NCBI RefSeq assembly: GCF_000685075.1
Contig: NZ_BAYD01000004.1
Span: forward strand, 186,001 to 250,000
Length of the DNA stretch: 64,000 nt
Direction: 5' to 3'
DNA from: Paraburkholderia oxyphila NBRC 105797
GTDB taxonomy: Bacteria > Pseudomonadota > Gammaproteobacteria > Burkholderiales > Burkholderiaceae
Translations under genes and position numbers: made by a program
Notes under the pieces: model-generated
The model's database searches: none
Told to the model about the DNA's origin: nothing
What the model saw: the letters and a program-made list of their open reading frames with translations, nothing else
Shown here: piece by piece, positions 41,157 through 50,120 of the stretch
Layout of the letters: every line of letters starts with the position of its first letter
How positions within the stretch are numbered: position 1 is the stretch's first letter

Positions 41157-41189
41157 GGCGCATGCGCGGAGATATTGCGCATGCGCCGC
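41157..41189 (+). terminator. 12-bp perfect hairpin after mfd without a T-run
   Basis: CGGCGCATGCGC at 41157-41168 is exactly inverted at 41178-41189 across GGAGATATT. The lack of a T-run makes it more likely an mRNA-end hairpin than a classical terminator. Confidence 0.45.
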
Positions 41190-41357
41190 TGCGATGGTGA
41201 TGCTGCATCGCGTCATATTGGCGAATTCGACGTAATCGCAGGCTTACGCGCACCTGTGCGCGTGTTCGCGCTCTGCAACGAGCTATTGCTGCTGTGGCCT
41301 TTGGCTTGGCCCATTCTTTTTGGGTAATATGGATGGACAAGCAAGCTGGAGTCCACC

Positions 41358-42599
41358 ATGGTCATAGCCGCTGAATCAGCGCAGTCTTCTACACCGCCCT
41401 CCGCAGTTTCGTCGTCCGCCGCCCTTCCCGCCTCGCTCCCCTGGGTCACCCGCCTCGTGTCGATGGACACGGTCAGCCGCCATCCGAATCTCGGGCTGAT
41501 CGAGACCGTGCGCGACGACCTGCGTGCGCGCGGCATCGAAGCGACACTCACCTACGGCCACGACGGCAAATGGGCCAACCTGTTCGCGACGCTGCCCGCG
41601 CACGACGGCTCGACCGACGGCGGCATCGTGCTCTCGGGCCACACCGACGTGGTGCCCGTCGACGGCCAGAAGTGGGACAGCGACCCGTTCAAGCCCGAGA
41701 TTCGCGACGGCCTGCTCTATGGCCGCGGCACCTGCGACATGAAGGGTTTTATCGGCGCGGCGCTCTCGCTCGTGCCCGAGATCCAGCAGACGAAGCTCGC
41801 GAAGCCCCTGCATCTGGCGCTCTCGTTCGACGAGGAAGTCGGTTGCGTGGGCGCGCCGCTCATGATCGAAGACCTCGTGAAGCGCGGCGTGAAGCCCGAG
41901 GGCTGCATCGTCGGCGAGCCAACGAGCATGCGCCCGATCGTGGCGCACAAGGGCATCAACGCGTATCAATGCTGCGTGCGCGGGCACGCGGCCCATTCGT
42001 CGCTCACGCCGCGCGGGCTGAACGCCATCGAGTACGCTGCGCGCCTGATCTGCTACATCCGCGACATGGCCGACGAGTTCCGCGCGAAGGGCCCGTTCGA
42101 CGAGCTCTACGACGTGCCGTTCACGACCGCGCAAACCAGCACGATCGAAGGCGGCAACGCCATCAATACGGTGCCGGCCGAATGCCGCTTCGCATTCGAA
42201 TTCCGCAACCTCCCCACGCTCGACCCCGAGCCTATCTTCGCGCGTATCGAGCAGTACGCGCGCGAGACGCTCGTGCCGAAGATGCAGCGCGAAAATCCGG
42301 CGGGCGCGATCGAGTTCATGAAGATCGCCGCAGCGCCGGGCCTCGACGACAGCGAGCAGGCGGCGATCACCCAGCTCGTGCGCGCGCTCACGTCCGACCA
42401 GACGCGCCGCAAGGTGGCGTACGGCACGGAAGCGGGCCTCTTTGCCCGCGCCGGCATTCCGAGCGTGGTGTGCGGGCCAGGCGACATCGAGCAGGCGCAC
42501 AAGCCGAACGAATTCGTTTCGCTCGACCAGCTCGCGGCATGCGAAGGTTTCCTGCGCAAGCTTGTGCACGGCCTTTCGGTCGACGCACAGGCACAGTAG
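41358..42599 (+). CDS. argE: Acetylornithine deacetylase, M20 family
   Basis: Zinc-dependent amidohydrolase releasing ornithine from N-acetylornithine in arginine synthesis. The 413 residues carry the M20 metal motifs: SGHTDVVP, GRGTCDMKGF, the general-base pair in SFDEEVGCVG, and GEPTSMRP. The dimerisation-domain motif HAAHSS and the late GDIEQAHKPNEFV follow. A Ser/Ala-rich lead of about 25 residues precedes the core. As usual for this family, succinyl-diaminopimelate or another N-acyl substrate cannot be fully excluded. Confidence 0.88.
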   Translation: MVIAAESAQSSTPPSAVSSSAALPASLPWVTRLVSMDTVSRHPNLGLIETVRDDLRARGIEATLTYGHDGKWANLFATLPAHDGSTDGGIVLSGHTDVVPVDGQKWDSDPFKPEIRDGLLYGRGTCDMKGFIGAALSLVPEIQQTKLAKPLHLALSFDEEVGCVGAPLMIEDLVKRGVKPEGCIVGEPTSMRPIVAHKGINAYQCCVRGHAAHSSLTPRGLNAIEYAARLICYIRDMADEFRAKGPFDELYDVPFTTAQTSTIEGGNAINTVPAECRFAFEFRNLPTLDPEPIFARIEQYARETLVPKMQRENPAGAIEFMKIAAAPGLDDSEQAAITQLVRALTSDQTRRKVAYGTEAGLFARAGIPSVVCGPGDIEQAHKPNEFVSLDQLAACEGFLRKLVHGLSVDAQAQ

Positions 42600-42663
42600 T
42601 GGGCTCCTGGCTAACCGGATAGTCATCCTCAACAATCACGTCCCGCGCCGCAGGTCCAACGCC

Positions 42664-43683
42664 ATGTCAACCGCCACGCCGCTGCCCACCGATCGCACGA
42701 TAGACGGCGAAGCCATACCCACGCTGGACGAGATCGCCTCGCAGCACTTCACGCTTGCGCCGTGGGTGCTGCGCACGCCGGTGTTCGACCGTCACGACCT
42801 GCCCTCGCTCGGCAACACGCACGTCAACTTCAAGTTCGAACTGCTGCAGGAGAGCGGCAGCTTCAAGGTGCGCGGCGCGTTCACGCACCTGCTCGCGCTC
42901 GATGCGGCCCAGCGCAGCGCGGGCGTGACCTGCGTCTCGGGCGGCAATCACGCGATCGCCGTCGCGTATGCGGCCAGGCGCCTTGGCATCAGCGCGAAGG
43001 TCGTGCTCTTTCGCACGGCGAGTGAGGCGCGCGTCGAGCAGTGCCGCCGGCTTGGCGCCGAGATCGTGCGGGCCAGCGACAGCCGCGAGGCATTCGAGAT
43101 CGTGCGGCGCGTCGAGGCCGAGGAAGGCCGCTATTTCGTGCATCCGTTCAACGGCTATCGCACGGTGCTCGGGACGGCGACGCTCGGCTACGAATGGGCG
43201 ACCCAGGCGCCCGACCTCGACGCGGTAATCGTGCCGATCGGCGGCGGCGGGCTCGCCGCGGGCGTCGCCACGGCGCTGCGCCTCGCCAATCCGCGCGTGC
43301 AGGTCTATGGCGTGGAGCCCGAAGGCGCCGACGCGATGAGCCGCAGCTTCGCGGCCAACCACACGGTGCGCATGACTCACATGCAGACGATCGCCGACTC
43401 GCTGATGTCGCCGCATACCGAGCAATACAGCTACACGCTGTGCCGCCGTCATATCGAGCGCATCGTCACGGTCTCGGACGACGCCCTGCGCGCGGCGATG
43501 CGCCTGCTCTTCGACGAACTGAAGCTGGCCGTCGAGCCGGCCTGCGCGACGGCCACCGCGGGCCTCTACGGGCCGCTGCGCGACACGTTGCAGGGCAAGC
43601 ACGTAGGTGTCCTGTTGTGCGGGACCAATACGGACCCGCGGCGCTTTAGCGAGCAGATCGAGCTATGCATGAGCCCGGAGTAA
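42664..43683 (+). CDS. PLP-dependent threonine/serine dehydratase-like protein
   Basis: Fold-type II PLP enzyme of 339 residues from ATG 42664 (MSTATPLP). The PLP Lys is in ESGSFKVRGA, the substrate loop is SGGNHAIAVAYAA, and the phosphate-binding glycine loop is IGGGGLAAGVATA. There is no ACT regulatory domain, so it resembles catabolic threonine/serine dehydratases or EutB-like dehydratases rather than biosynthetic IlvA. It follows argE by 64 bases and may be co-transcribed. The physiological substrate is uncertain. Confidence 0.85.
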   Translation: MSTATPLPTDRTIDGEAIPTLDEIASQHFTLAPWVLRTPVFDRHDLPSLGNTHVNFKFELLQESGSFKVRGAFTHLLALDAAQRSAGVTCVSGGNHAIAVAYAARRLGISAKVVLFRTASEARVEQCRRLGAEIVRASDSREAFEIVRRVEAEEGRYFVHPFNGYRTVLGTATLGYEWATQAPDLDAVIVPIGGGGLAAGVATALRLANPRVQVYGVEPEGADAMSRSFAANHTVRMTHMQTIADSLMSPHTEQYSYTLCRRHIERIVTVSDDALRAAMRLLFDELKLAVEPACATATAGLYGPLRDTLQGKHVGVLLCGTNTDPRRFSEQIELCMSPE

Positions 43684-43704
43684 GTGCTAAAGCACTAACT
43701 CCGG
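43676..43704 (+). terminator. Hairpin spanning the dehydratase stop codon
   Basis: CGGAGTAAGTGCT and AGCACTAACTCCG pair with one internal A-A mismatch and almost no loop; the TAA stop at 43681-43683 is in the left arm. No T-run follows. It may slow termination or protect the mRNA end. Confidence 0.45.
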
Positions 43705-43901
43705 CCGACAGCTCGGTCAATGACGGCGGCGCCCGCCGGGCACGCCGTGTGCACTAGCGCATGCCGCGTGAAGCGGGCAAGCGGCCAAATGTCATGCAGT
43801 GTCAAATCGCTACCGCATTGCGAATGCGTTCGCTATCATTGCGCCATTGCGTCGTTATGCCCCCCTGGCCCGTGCCGCCCCCGTTCAAGGAGAGCCCGCT
43901 C

Positions 43902-44348
43902 ATGAGCATCATCAAGGAGTTCAAGGAATTCGCCGTCAAAGGCAATGTGATGGATCTCGCAGTCGGTGTGATCATCGGCGGCGCCTTCTCGACCATCGTC
44001 AACTCGGTCGTGAAGGATCTCATCATGCCGGTGATCGGCGTCGCCACGGGCGGCCTCGACTTCTCGAACCTGTTCGTGCGGCTCGGGCACATTCCCGCGA
44101 CCTTCAAGGGCAACCCCGACTCGTACAAGGATCTGCAAACCGCCGGCGTGGCCGTGTTCGGCTACGGCTCGTTCATCACGGCGGTGATCAACTTCGTCAT
44201 CCTCGCGTTCATCATCTTCCTGATGGTGAAGTTCGTGAACAAGCTGCGCCAGCCGGAACCCGCCGCGCCGGCCGCGCCGCCGCCCACGCCCGAAGACGTG
44301 CTGCTGCTGCGCGAGATCCGCGATTCGCTCCAGAGCAATTCGCGCTGA
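43902..44348 (+). CDS. mscL: Large-conductance mechanosensitive channel
   Basis: Homopentameric inner-membrane emergency valve opened by membrane tension during hypo-osmotic shock. The 148 residues include the N-terminal amphipathic helix ([20 protein letters not shown]), TM1 with [14 protein letters not shown], a periplasmic loop, TM2 ([19 protein letters not shown]) and a cytoplasmic helix after an Ala/Pro-rich linker. The ATG at 43902 is preceded by AAGGAGAG. A terminator follows at 44413. Confidence 0.97.
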   Translation: MSIIKEFKEFAVKGNVMDLAVGVIIGGAFSTIVNSVVKDLIMPVIGVATGGLDFSNLFVRLGHIPATFKGNPDSYKDLQTAGVAVFGYGSFITAVINFVILAFIIFLMVKFVNKLRQPEPAAPAAPPPTPEDVLLLREIRDSLQSNSR

Positions 44349-44412
44349 GCGGCGCTTGCGAGATCAACGGATCAACGCTCGCCAGATAGCCTGCCGGCAA
44401 AGCTAGTCACAC

Positions 44413-44452
44413 AAAAACCCGCGTCGCCGTTTTTCGGCCACGCGGGTTTTTT
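44413..44452. terminator. Bidirectional terminator between mscL and the hybrid kinase
   Basis: AAAAACCCGCG pairs with CGCGGGTTTTTT across a GC-containing loop; T-runs follow on both strands. The two genes converge here. Confidence 0.88.
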
Positions 44453-44499
44453 GCGCCCTGTTGTGCCCTGTTGCACGCGAGGCGCGAATCGCGCAGCGC

Positions 44500-46512
44500 T
44501 CATGCCGCCGGAGCCGCGGGATCCGACACGCCGCTTGCGCGTTGCGTGACCATCTCTTCGATCAGGCGCTCGAGCTGCTCGAAATTCACGGGCTTCGTGA
44601 GATGCGCCGTGAACCCGGCATCGATACTGCGGCGCACGTCGTCGTCGGTGCCGAAGCCGGTGAGCGCGATGGCCGGCGCCGCCGACTCCTTGCGGAACGC
44701 GCGGATGAAGTCGATGCCCGAGCCGTCCGGCAAGCCGATATCGCTCACGACCAGATCGAAGCGTTGCGCCGCCGTGAGCGCGAGCGCACCGGCCACGCTC
44801 GTGGCCACAGCCACCTCGTGGCCGAGCGCGCGGATCAGTTGCGACATGACCTCGGCCGTGTCCTCGTGGTCCTCGATCAGCAGGATCTCGAGCGCGCCCG
44901 CGCGGTGCGGCCCGCTGTGGTCCGCGGGACGCGCGACACCCGAGCCAGGCGCGGCGGTCGGCAGCACGATCGTGAAAGTCGCGCCGCAATGCGTGCCCGG
45001 GCTCTTCGCGCTCACAGTGCCGCCATGTGCCTCGGTTAGCGCCTTCGTCACCGCGAGCCCGAGTCCGAGGCCGCCGAACTGGCGCGTCATGTTGTGGCTG
45101 CCCTGCTCGAAGGCGTGAAAGAGCTTGCCGATCTGCTCCGGCGCGATGCCGATGCCGGTGTCCTCCACTTCGATCACCACATGCATGCGCTCGTCGCGCG
45201 TGCGCACGAAGATGTGGCCGCCGTCCGGCGTGAACTTCGCCGCGTTGCGCACGAGATTCCAGAACATCTGCTGCATGCGCGCGCGGTCGCCGCGCACGTA
45301 GTGCTGCTGTGCCTCGCGCTCGACGTGCACATCCTGCTGCTTGATCTGCATTTCGCTGTGAAAGAGCTCGAGCACGGCGTCGATCACTTCATGCACGTCG
45401 ACCGTGTCGAGCGTGAGACTCAGCTTGCCGTTCGCGACGCGCGTGAGATCGAGCAGATCGTCGATCAGGCGTGCCTCGAGCTCGATATTGCGGCGGATCA
45501 TCAGCACGCCCGCGCGCGCGGCCTCGGGCAAGCCGGGGATCTGCTCGAGCAGGCGCGTGCCGGCCAGCACCGGCGTGAGCGGCGTGCGCAGTTCGTGCGA
45601 GAGCATGGCCAGAAAGCGGTCCTTCGCGCGATTGGCCTCTTCGGCTGCCTGACGCGCAGCCTGCTCGGAGGCGAGCAGCAGCTCGCGCTCTTCGTTCGAC
45701 TCGCGCTGCGCGTGGATGTCGGTACAACTGCCGAACCACTTGTTGACGCTGCCGCGCGGATCGCGCATCGCGACGATTCGGACATCGAACCATCGATACG
45801 CACCATCGTGACGGCGAATGCGCAATTCGTGGCGATAGTCGTCGTTGTTGGTGCGCACGGCCTTGAGCCACGTGTCGCGAATCTCGTCCCGGTCGTCCGG
45901 ATGCACGGCGTCGAGCCACGCGAGGCCATGCGTCGTGCCGGCGTCGAGACCCGTGTATTCGCACCATTGCTTCGAAAGGAAATCGCACTCGCCGTCCGCG
46001 CCGCAGGTGAACACGAGGTGCGGCAGAGCCTCGGATAGCGTGCGGTAATGCTCCTCTCGATCGCGCAAAAGCAGCGCCTGGTCCGAATCGCGCTGCAGCA
46101 CGACCTGAGCGAGCACACGGGCGACCGCTTCGGGCAGGTAGTCGAGGTAGTCGCCCGATTTCGGCACCACGTCCGAGACGCCCGCGCGCAACGCGGCGAT
46201 CACGCGTGATTCGTCGGTGAAGCCGGTGACGAGAATGGCCGGCACGCGCACGTCCTCGGCACGCAGGCGGCGGAAAAAGTCGAGACCGGTCTCGGCACCG
46301 TCGAGCTGATAGTCGAGCACGAGCACGTCCGGTGTGCGCGCCGCGAGCACGGCGCGCGCCTCCCCAACGCCCGTGCAGGTGTCCACGCGCGCGCCGGCCC
46401 GCACGAGCGATTTGCGCGCGAGGCGCAGGATGCCTTCGTCATCGTCGACAACGAGCACGTGCGCGCCCGCCAACATCGTTGCCGCTTCGTTCATGCCGTT
46501 CATGCCGTTCAT
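44500..46512 (-). CDS. Hybrid sensor histidine kinase REC-PAS-HisKA-ATPase-REC
   Basis: A soluble 670-residue signalling protein with no membrane segment. In order: an N-terminal receiver domain (phospho-acceptor Asp-67 in LVLDYQLDG), a PAS/PAC domain at about 150-275 (HLVFTCGADGECDFLSKQWCEYTGL), HisKA with MLSHELRTPLTP near residue 310, an ATPase domain (NLVRNAAKFTPDGG, DTGIGI, GGLGLGLAVTKAL) and a second receiver at about 545-660 (VVSDIGLPDGSG, LTKPVNFEQLE). It ends the three-gene operon with the regulator and kinase upstream. Three in-frame ATGs lie in a 9-bp tandem repeat at its start (46512, 46503, 46494). Confidence 0.92.
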   Translation of the reverse strand: MNGMNGMNEAATMLAGAHVLVVDDDEGILRLARKSLVRAGARVDTCTGVGEARAVLAARTPDVLVLDYQLDGAETGLDFFRRLRAEDVRVPAILVTGFTDESRVIAALRAGVSDVVPKSGDYLDYLPEAVARVLAQVVLQRDSDQALLLRDREEHYRTLSEALPHLVFTCGADGECDFLSKQWCEYTGLDAGTTHGLAWLDAVHPDDRDEIRDTWLKAVRTNNDDYRHELRIRRHDGAYRWFDVRIVAMRDPRGSVNKWFGSCTDIHAQRESNEERELLLASEQAARQAAEEANRAKDRFLAMLSHELRTPLTPVLAGTRLLEQIPGLPEAARAGVLMIRRNIELEARLIDDLLDLTRVANGKLSLTLDTVDVHEVIDAVLELFHSEMQIKQQDVHVEREAQQHYVRGDRARMQQMFWNLVRNAAKFTPDGGHIFVRTRDERMHVVIEVEDTGIGIAPEQIGKLFHAFEQGSHNMTRQFGGLGLGLAVTKALTEAHGGTVSAKSPGTHCGATFTIVLPTAAPGSGVARPADHSGPHRAGALEILLIEDHEDTAEVMSQLIRALGHEVAVATSVAGALALTAAQRFDLVVSDIGLPDGSGIDFIRAFRKESAAPAIALTGFGTDDDVRRSIDAGFTAHLTKPVNFEQLERLIEEMVTQRASGVSDPAAPAA

Positions 46513-46690
46513 GCGTCTGGCATCCCTCGTGACTGGCGCCGCGCCGAGGGCGCGTCCAGTATCAATATTGTCATGGTGGTCATGCGTGAATCGAAAGCCG
46601 TATCTGATCGTTCAAGTCCTCGGCAAGCCGCGGGGCAGGCACAAGCGCGCACGATCCCGCACGAGCACGCACAGGCACACGCGAGAGCCC

Positions 46691-47302
46691 TCAAGGACGC
46701 ACAAAGCGATGCCCCGGCGGCAGCTTGACGACCTGAAGGAAAAACCCGAGCCGCCGCACCGCCTCGATGAACGCGTCATATTCGACGGGCTTCGTGATAT
46801 AGACATTGCAGCCCAGCTCGTAGCAGCGCTCGATCTCGCGCGGATCGTCGGTCGTCGTCAGCACGATCACCGGCACCGACGCCGTCACCGGATCGGCCTT
46901 CAGCCTTCGCAGCACCTCGAAGCCGTCCACGCGCGGCATGCGCAGATCGAGCAGGACGACGAAATTCGCCAGCTCTTCGCGTGAAGGGTAATTCGACGCC
47001 GCAAGCGTATCGGCGCCCGGCGTACCAAAGAAATAATCGAGTGCCTCCTGGCCATCACGAAAACGCAAAAAGCCGTTGGACACACCCGAGCGCCGCAGGT
47101 TGCGCTCGACCAGCGTGGCGTGCCCGTCGTCGTCTTCGACCAGCACGATGCTCACGCGGTGCCCCGAGTCCACGGGCTCGGCCGGCAAGCCGGCGCTCAG
47201 TCCGCCCGGGCATGGGTTCGGCTGTGCTCCCGCATTTCCCCCCGTTTTTGCGCCCGCTTTTGCTGCCATTTCTTCTCGTTCTCTCATGCCGCTCTCCGAC
47301 AT
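46691..47302 (-). CDS. Single-domain response regulator (Rcp1/CheY-like)
   Basis: A 203-residue protein with only a receiver domain after an Ala/Gly/Pro-rich 48-residue lead. The acidic pocket is VEDDDGHA, the phospho-acceptor is Asp-119 in VVLLDLRMPRVDG, Thr is in IVLTTTDD and Lys in ITKPVEYD. The extended loop with ELANFVVLLDLRMP is typical of Rcp1-type regulators that pair with histidine kinases of the phytochrome kind. ATG 47302 is 27 bases past the kinase stop; ATG 47287 is an alternative. It has no output domain, so it likely relays phosphate within this operon. Confidence 0.9.
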   Translation of the reverse strand: MSESGMREREEMAAKAGAKTGGNAGAQPNPCPGGLSAGLPAEPVDSGHRVSIVLVEDDDGHATLVERNLRRSGVSNGFLRFRDGQEALDYFFGTPGADTLAASNYPSREELANFVVLLDLRMPRVDGFEVLRRLKADPVTASVPVIVLTTTDDPREIERCYELGCNVYITKPVEYDAFIEAVRRLGFFLQVVKLPPGHRFVRP

Positions 47303-47329
47303 TTCCTCATGCGATCCGATGGTGTGCCT

Positions 47330-49054
47330 TCATACTGCGCGCAGCGGTTCATCGGGCAGCGCGACGAAGAAGGTGGAACCCTCGCCTTGCGTCGACTCGA
47401 CCCAGATACGCCCGCCATGACGCTCCACGATACGGCGCGCGAGCGCGAGCCCCGTGCCCTGCCCGATCGAATCGCCTCCGTGCAGGCGCTGGAACGCGCG
47501 AAACAGCAACGGCTGATACGCATCCGGAATGCCAATGCCATTGTCGCGCACATAATAGGTCCGCGTGCGTGTGCCGGATATGCGCCAGGCATCGCGTGCG
47601 TGGACGTGGGCGATGACGGTCGGCGCCGTCCGGTCAGCTGCCTCTCCGCCAGGGCTAGCCAGGCCGCCGCCAGGCCCGGGGGGCGAAGCCGAAGCCGGTG
47701 GCTGTGCCGCCGCCTCGCCCGGCTCGAGCGCGCCAATCTCCACCTGCCCGGGCCGCGCCGGATCGAGGTGGCGCAATGCGTTATCGATCAAATTGCTGAA
47801 GATCTGCTCGAGCGCCCCCGGGTCGCCCCACGCGGGCGGCAGCTCGCGCACCTCGATGCGCGCCTGCTGCGCGAGCCCCGCCGCGAGGCCCGCGAGCGCG
47901 CGCTCGACCACGCGGCCCACATTCACGCGCTGCCAGCGGTAATCGAGCCGCCCGGCGCGCGAAATGCGCAACAACGCGTCGATGATGGCCGCCGCGCGCG
48001 CCACGGCCTGGCGCAGGAATTGCAGCGATTCGTCGACGTCGCCATCGAGCACTTCGACCATGCGCCGGTGCTCGTCGGCGGGCAGATCCGCCGCATCGAT
48101 CTGCTCACGCAGATCGCCACACGAAACCTGCAGCTCCTTCGAAAAACCCTGCAGATTCACGAGCGGCGAACGCAGGTCGTGCGAGACGCTGTAGATGAAC
48201 ATCTCGTTGTCCTGGCTCTCCTGCCGCAGATTGTCGTTGGCGGCGGCGAGATCCGTGGCGCGCTCCTGCAGTTGCAGCTTCAGCGCCGCCTGTTCGTGCT
48301 CGGCCTCGCGCAAGCGCTGGCTGGTCTGATCGAGCACGGCGTCGAGCGCCGCGATTTCGTCGTCGCCAGCGAGCGGCCGCGCCAGCGCCACCCCCTCGCT
48401 CAGCCGCTGCGCATTGGCGCTCAGCGCGGCCAGACGCAGGCCCACGTTGCGCGCATACACGATCGCCGTGGCGGCCCAGATCAGCATCGACCCGACCACG
48501 GCGACGATGAGCGCATCCTGCTGCCGCTCGCGGGTCTCGCGCAGCGAGGTGCCGCGCGCGTCGTCGAGACGCGTTTGCTCGGCGACGAACCCATCGAGCT
48601 CGCTGCGCACCGCGTCGATTTCGGGCGGCAGGCCGTCGCCGTCCGCTCGCGCGAAGCCGCTGATACGGCCCGCTCGCAAGGCGTCGGCCACCTCGCCGCA
48701 GCGCGCACGCCACGCGTGTGCATAGTCGTTGATGCGCTGCACGCGCGCGAGTTGCGCGGGGTTGTCACTCACCATATGTGCGAGCAGCGAGATGCGATCC
48801 GAGAATTCGGCCCAGACGGCGCGGCGGTCGATGAAGGAGGGATCTTCGAGCACGATCGCCGTGCGCACCCGCGCGGCCTCCCGCAACAACGGCTGGGCGA
48901 GGCTCGACGCCTGCCAGAGGATCTGCTTGCTGTTCTCGGCGCTCTTTGCGGCCTCGGCGGCCTCGCCTTGCGTATCGAATACGACGCCGAGCAGCGCCAG
49001 CTCGATTGCGCTCGGTATCGCGATCAGCAAAAGCCCCTTGGCGAACAGTTTCAT
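47330..49054 (-). CDS. Membrane sensor histidine kinase with CHASE3-like domain and HAMP
   Basis: A 574-residue inner-membrane kinase from ATG 49054 (MKLFAKGLLLIAIPS); the frame is open to 49186 but the extension is not conserved-looking. TM1 is at about 7-25, a helical periplasmic CHASE3-like domain at 27-178, TM2 at 181-202, HAMP to about 255, a coiled coil, HisKA with His-292 in YSVSHDLRSPLVNLQGF, and the ATPase domain (NLIDNALRHL, DNGIGIPDAYQPLLF, GTGLALARRIVERHGG). A Pro/Ala/Gly-rich insertion of about 40 residues splits the ATPase domain. It heads the operon with the regulator and hybrid kinase. Confidence 0.92.
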   Translation of the reverse strand: MKLFAKGLLLIAIPSAIELALLGVVFDTQGEAAEAAKSAENSKQILWQASSLAQPLLREAARVRTAIVLEDPSFIDRRAVWAEFSDRISLLAHMVSDNPAQLARVQRINDYAHAWRARCGEVADALRAGRISGFARADGDGLPPEIDAVRSELDGFVAEQTRLDDARGTSLRETRERQQDALIVAVVGSMLIWAATAIVYARNVGLRLAALSANAQRLSEGVALARPLAGDDEIAALDAVLDQTSQRLREAEHEQAALKLQLQERATDLAAANDNLRQESQDNEMFIYSVSHDLRSPLVNLQGFSKELQVSCGDLREQIDAADLPADEHRRMVEVLDGDVDESLQFLRQAVARAAAIIDALLRISRAGRLDYRWQRVNVGRVVERALAGLAAGLAQQARIEVRELPPAWGDPGALEQIFSNLIDNALRHLDPARPGQVEIGALEPGEAAAQPPASASPPGPGGGLASPGGEAADRTAPTVIAHVHARDAWRISGTRTRTYYVRDNGIGIPDAYQPLLFRAFQRLHGGDSIGQGTGLALARRIVERHGGRIWVESTQGEGSTFFVALPDEPLRAV

Positions 49055-49498
49055 GTCGATTTGATTGGATGGCGCTCTGGGCGACGCCTCGCGCAGCGAG
49101 CTGCGCGAGCGGACCTCCCCGTCCAGGTCCGCGCGCGGCGGGTCCCCCGCGGCGTGAAATCGCCGCGCCCGCCTGAGCCAAAACATTATCTGCGCGAAAT
49201 TATGAGATTACAACGTATGTGTCTATGCGCACCCGGTAGTGAGAAAAGCCGGCATTTTCCCGAGAAATCGTCACACCGCACGCGCGTGCAGGTCTATTAT
49301 TGAGACCGGAGACAAGTGAAAGAGAAGCGAAAGAGCGCCGGGATACCTACATGAGCGCGACGTGCGATCCGGCATGGCGTTTGCCTGACGCGGTGAGGGT
49401 TTTGGACGTGGTCTCCACGTGCCTGAATTCTCGTGAATCCGGCAAATCCGTATGCTATAAAGGATCGACGTGCGGCGCACCAGTCCGGGAGTGGTCGC
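49055..49498. other. Divergent intergenic region, sensor kinase / unknown gene
   Basis: These 444 bases separate two divergent genes. The kinase frame runs partly into it. I see no RNA gene; a TATAAA stands at 49455-49460 on the plus strand but without a matching -35. Confidence 0.5.
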
Positions 49499-49546
49499 AT
49501 GGGAACGCTGCGTTTTTTGCAATCCACCTTTTTCAGGCGAATTTTT

Positions 49547-50002
49547 ATGTCCTTCCCGAAAAAGCGTAAACGCATCACGGCAGATGGCGACGAGTCCTTT
49601 CTCGCCGTACTGAGCCACTTCAAACCTTTCGGTCAACTCGATACGAAGATTGCGCGCGCGCGTGCGCAGGACGAGCCGGTGCTCTATGCACACGTGCTGC
49701 CTGGGCTCGACGTGCTGTTGTGCAGCGTTCGTGGTGCGCAACCGCCCTATCCCGGCACGAGCGAATTGCGCAGACGCTGCATCGAATCCATCGCGCATGC
49801 GCTCGAGCAGCCGCTCGAAGGGCTTGAGAACGGCGGCTACTGGTACGAGGCCGACGGTTTCGGTTTCCTCGTGTTCGCAAGCCGGGCGCGCGGGCGAATC
49901 CTGCCCGAGTTCGGCGCGGCGCGGCCCGGCATCAGTTCGCGGCACGCAGCACGCCGCCAGGACACCACCGGCGATCCGGCACCACGCCAGCAGTTGCGCT
50001 GA
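49547..50002 (+). CDS. Unknown protein, 151 residues
   Basis: A soluble protein without signal peptide. From ATG 49547 it begins MSFPKKRKRITADGDESFLAV, a very basic start; ATG 49499, with GGGAGTGG upstream, would add 16 residues and is a real alternative. The middle (VLYAHVLPGLDVLLCSVRG ... GYWYEADGFGFLVFASR) looks like a compact alpha/beta domain and the end is Arg/Gln-rich and probably disordered. I do not recognise it. It stands alone with its own terminator. Confidence 0.65.
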   Translation: MSFPKKRKRITADGDESFLAVLSHFKPFGQLDTKIARARAQDEPVLYAHVLPGLDVLLCSVRGAQPPYPGTSELRRRCIESIAHALEQPLEGLENGGYWYEADGFGFLVFASRARGRILPEFGAARPGISSRHAARRQDTTGDPAPRQQLR

Positions 50003-50011
50003 CCGCCACTC

Positions 50012-50046
50012 AAAAACGCCCGACGCTCAAGCGCCGGGCGTTTTTA
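50012..50046. terminator. Bidirectional terminator
   Basis: AAAAACGCCCG pairs with CGGGCGTTTTT, extended by CGC/GCG around a TCAA loop. It serves the unknown gene on the plus strand and the AsmA-like gene on the minus strand. Confidence 0.9.
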
Positions 50047-50120
50047 CATCTGCCTGCCTGTCCATACGCTGCTGTTCGCGGCACGCGTGCTGTCCAACCG
50101 CGTTGCGCGCGCGGGCAATT

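Noticed and set aside
37590..41216. 1208-codon minus-strand frame over mfd
   Set aside because: Antisense shadow of mfd; composition is unlike a real protein.
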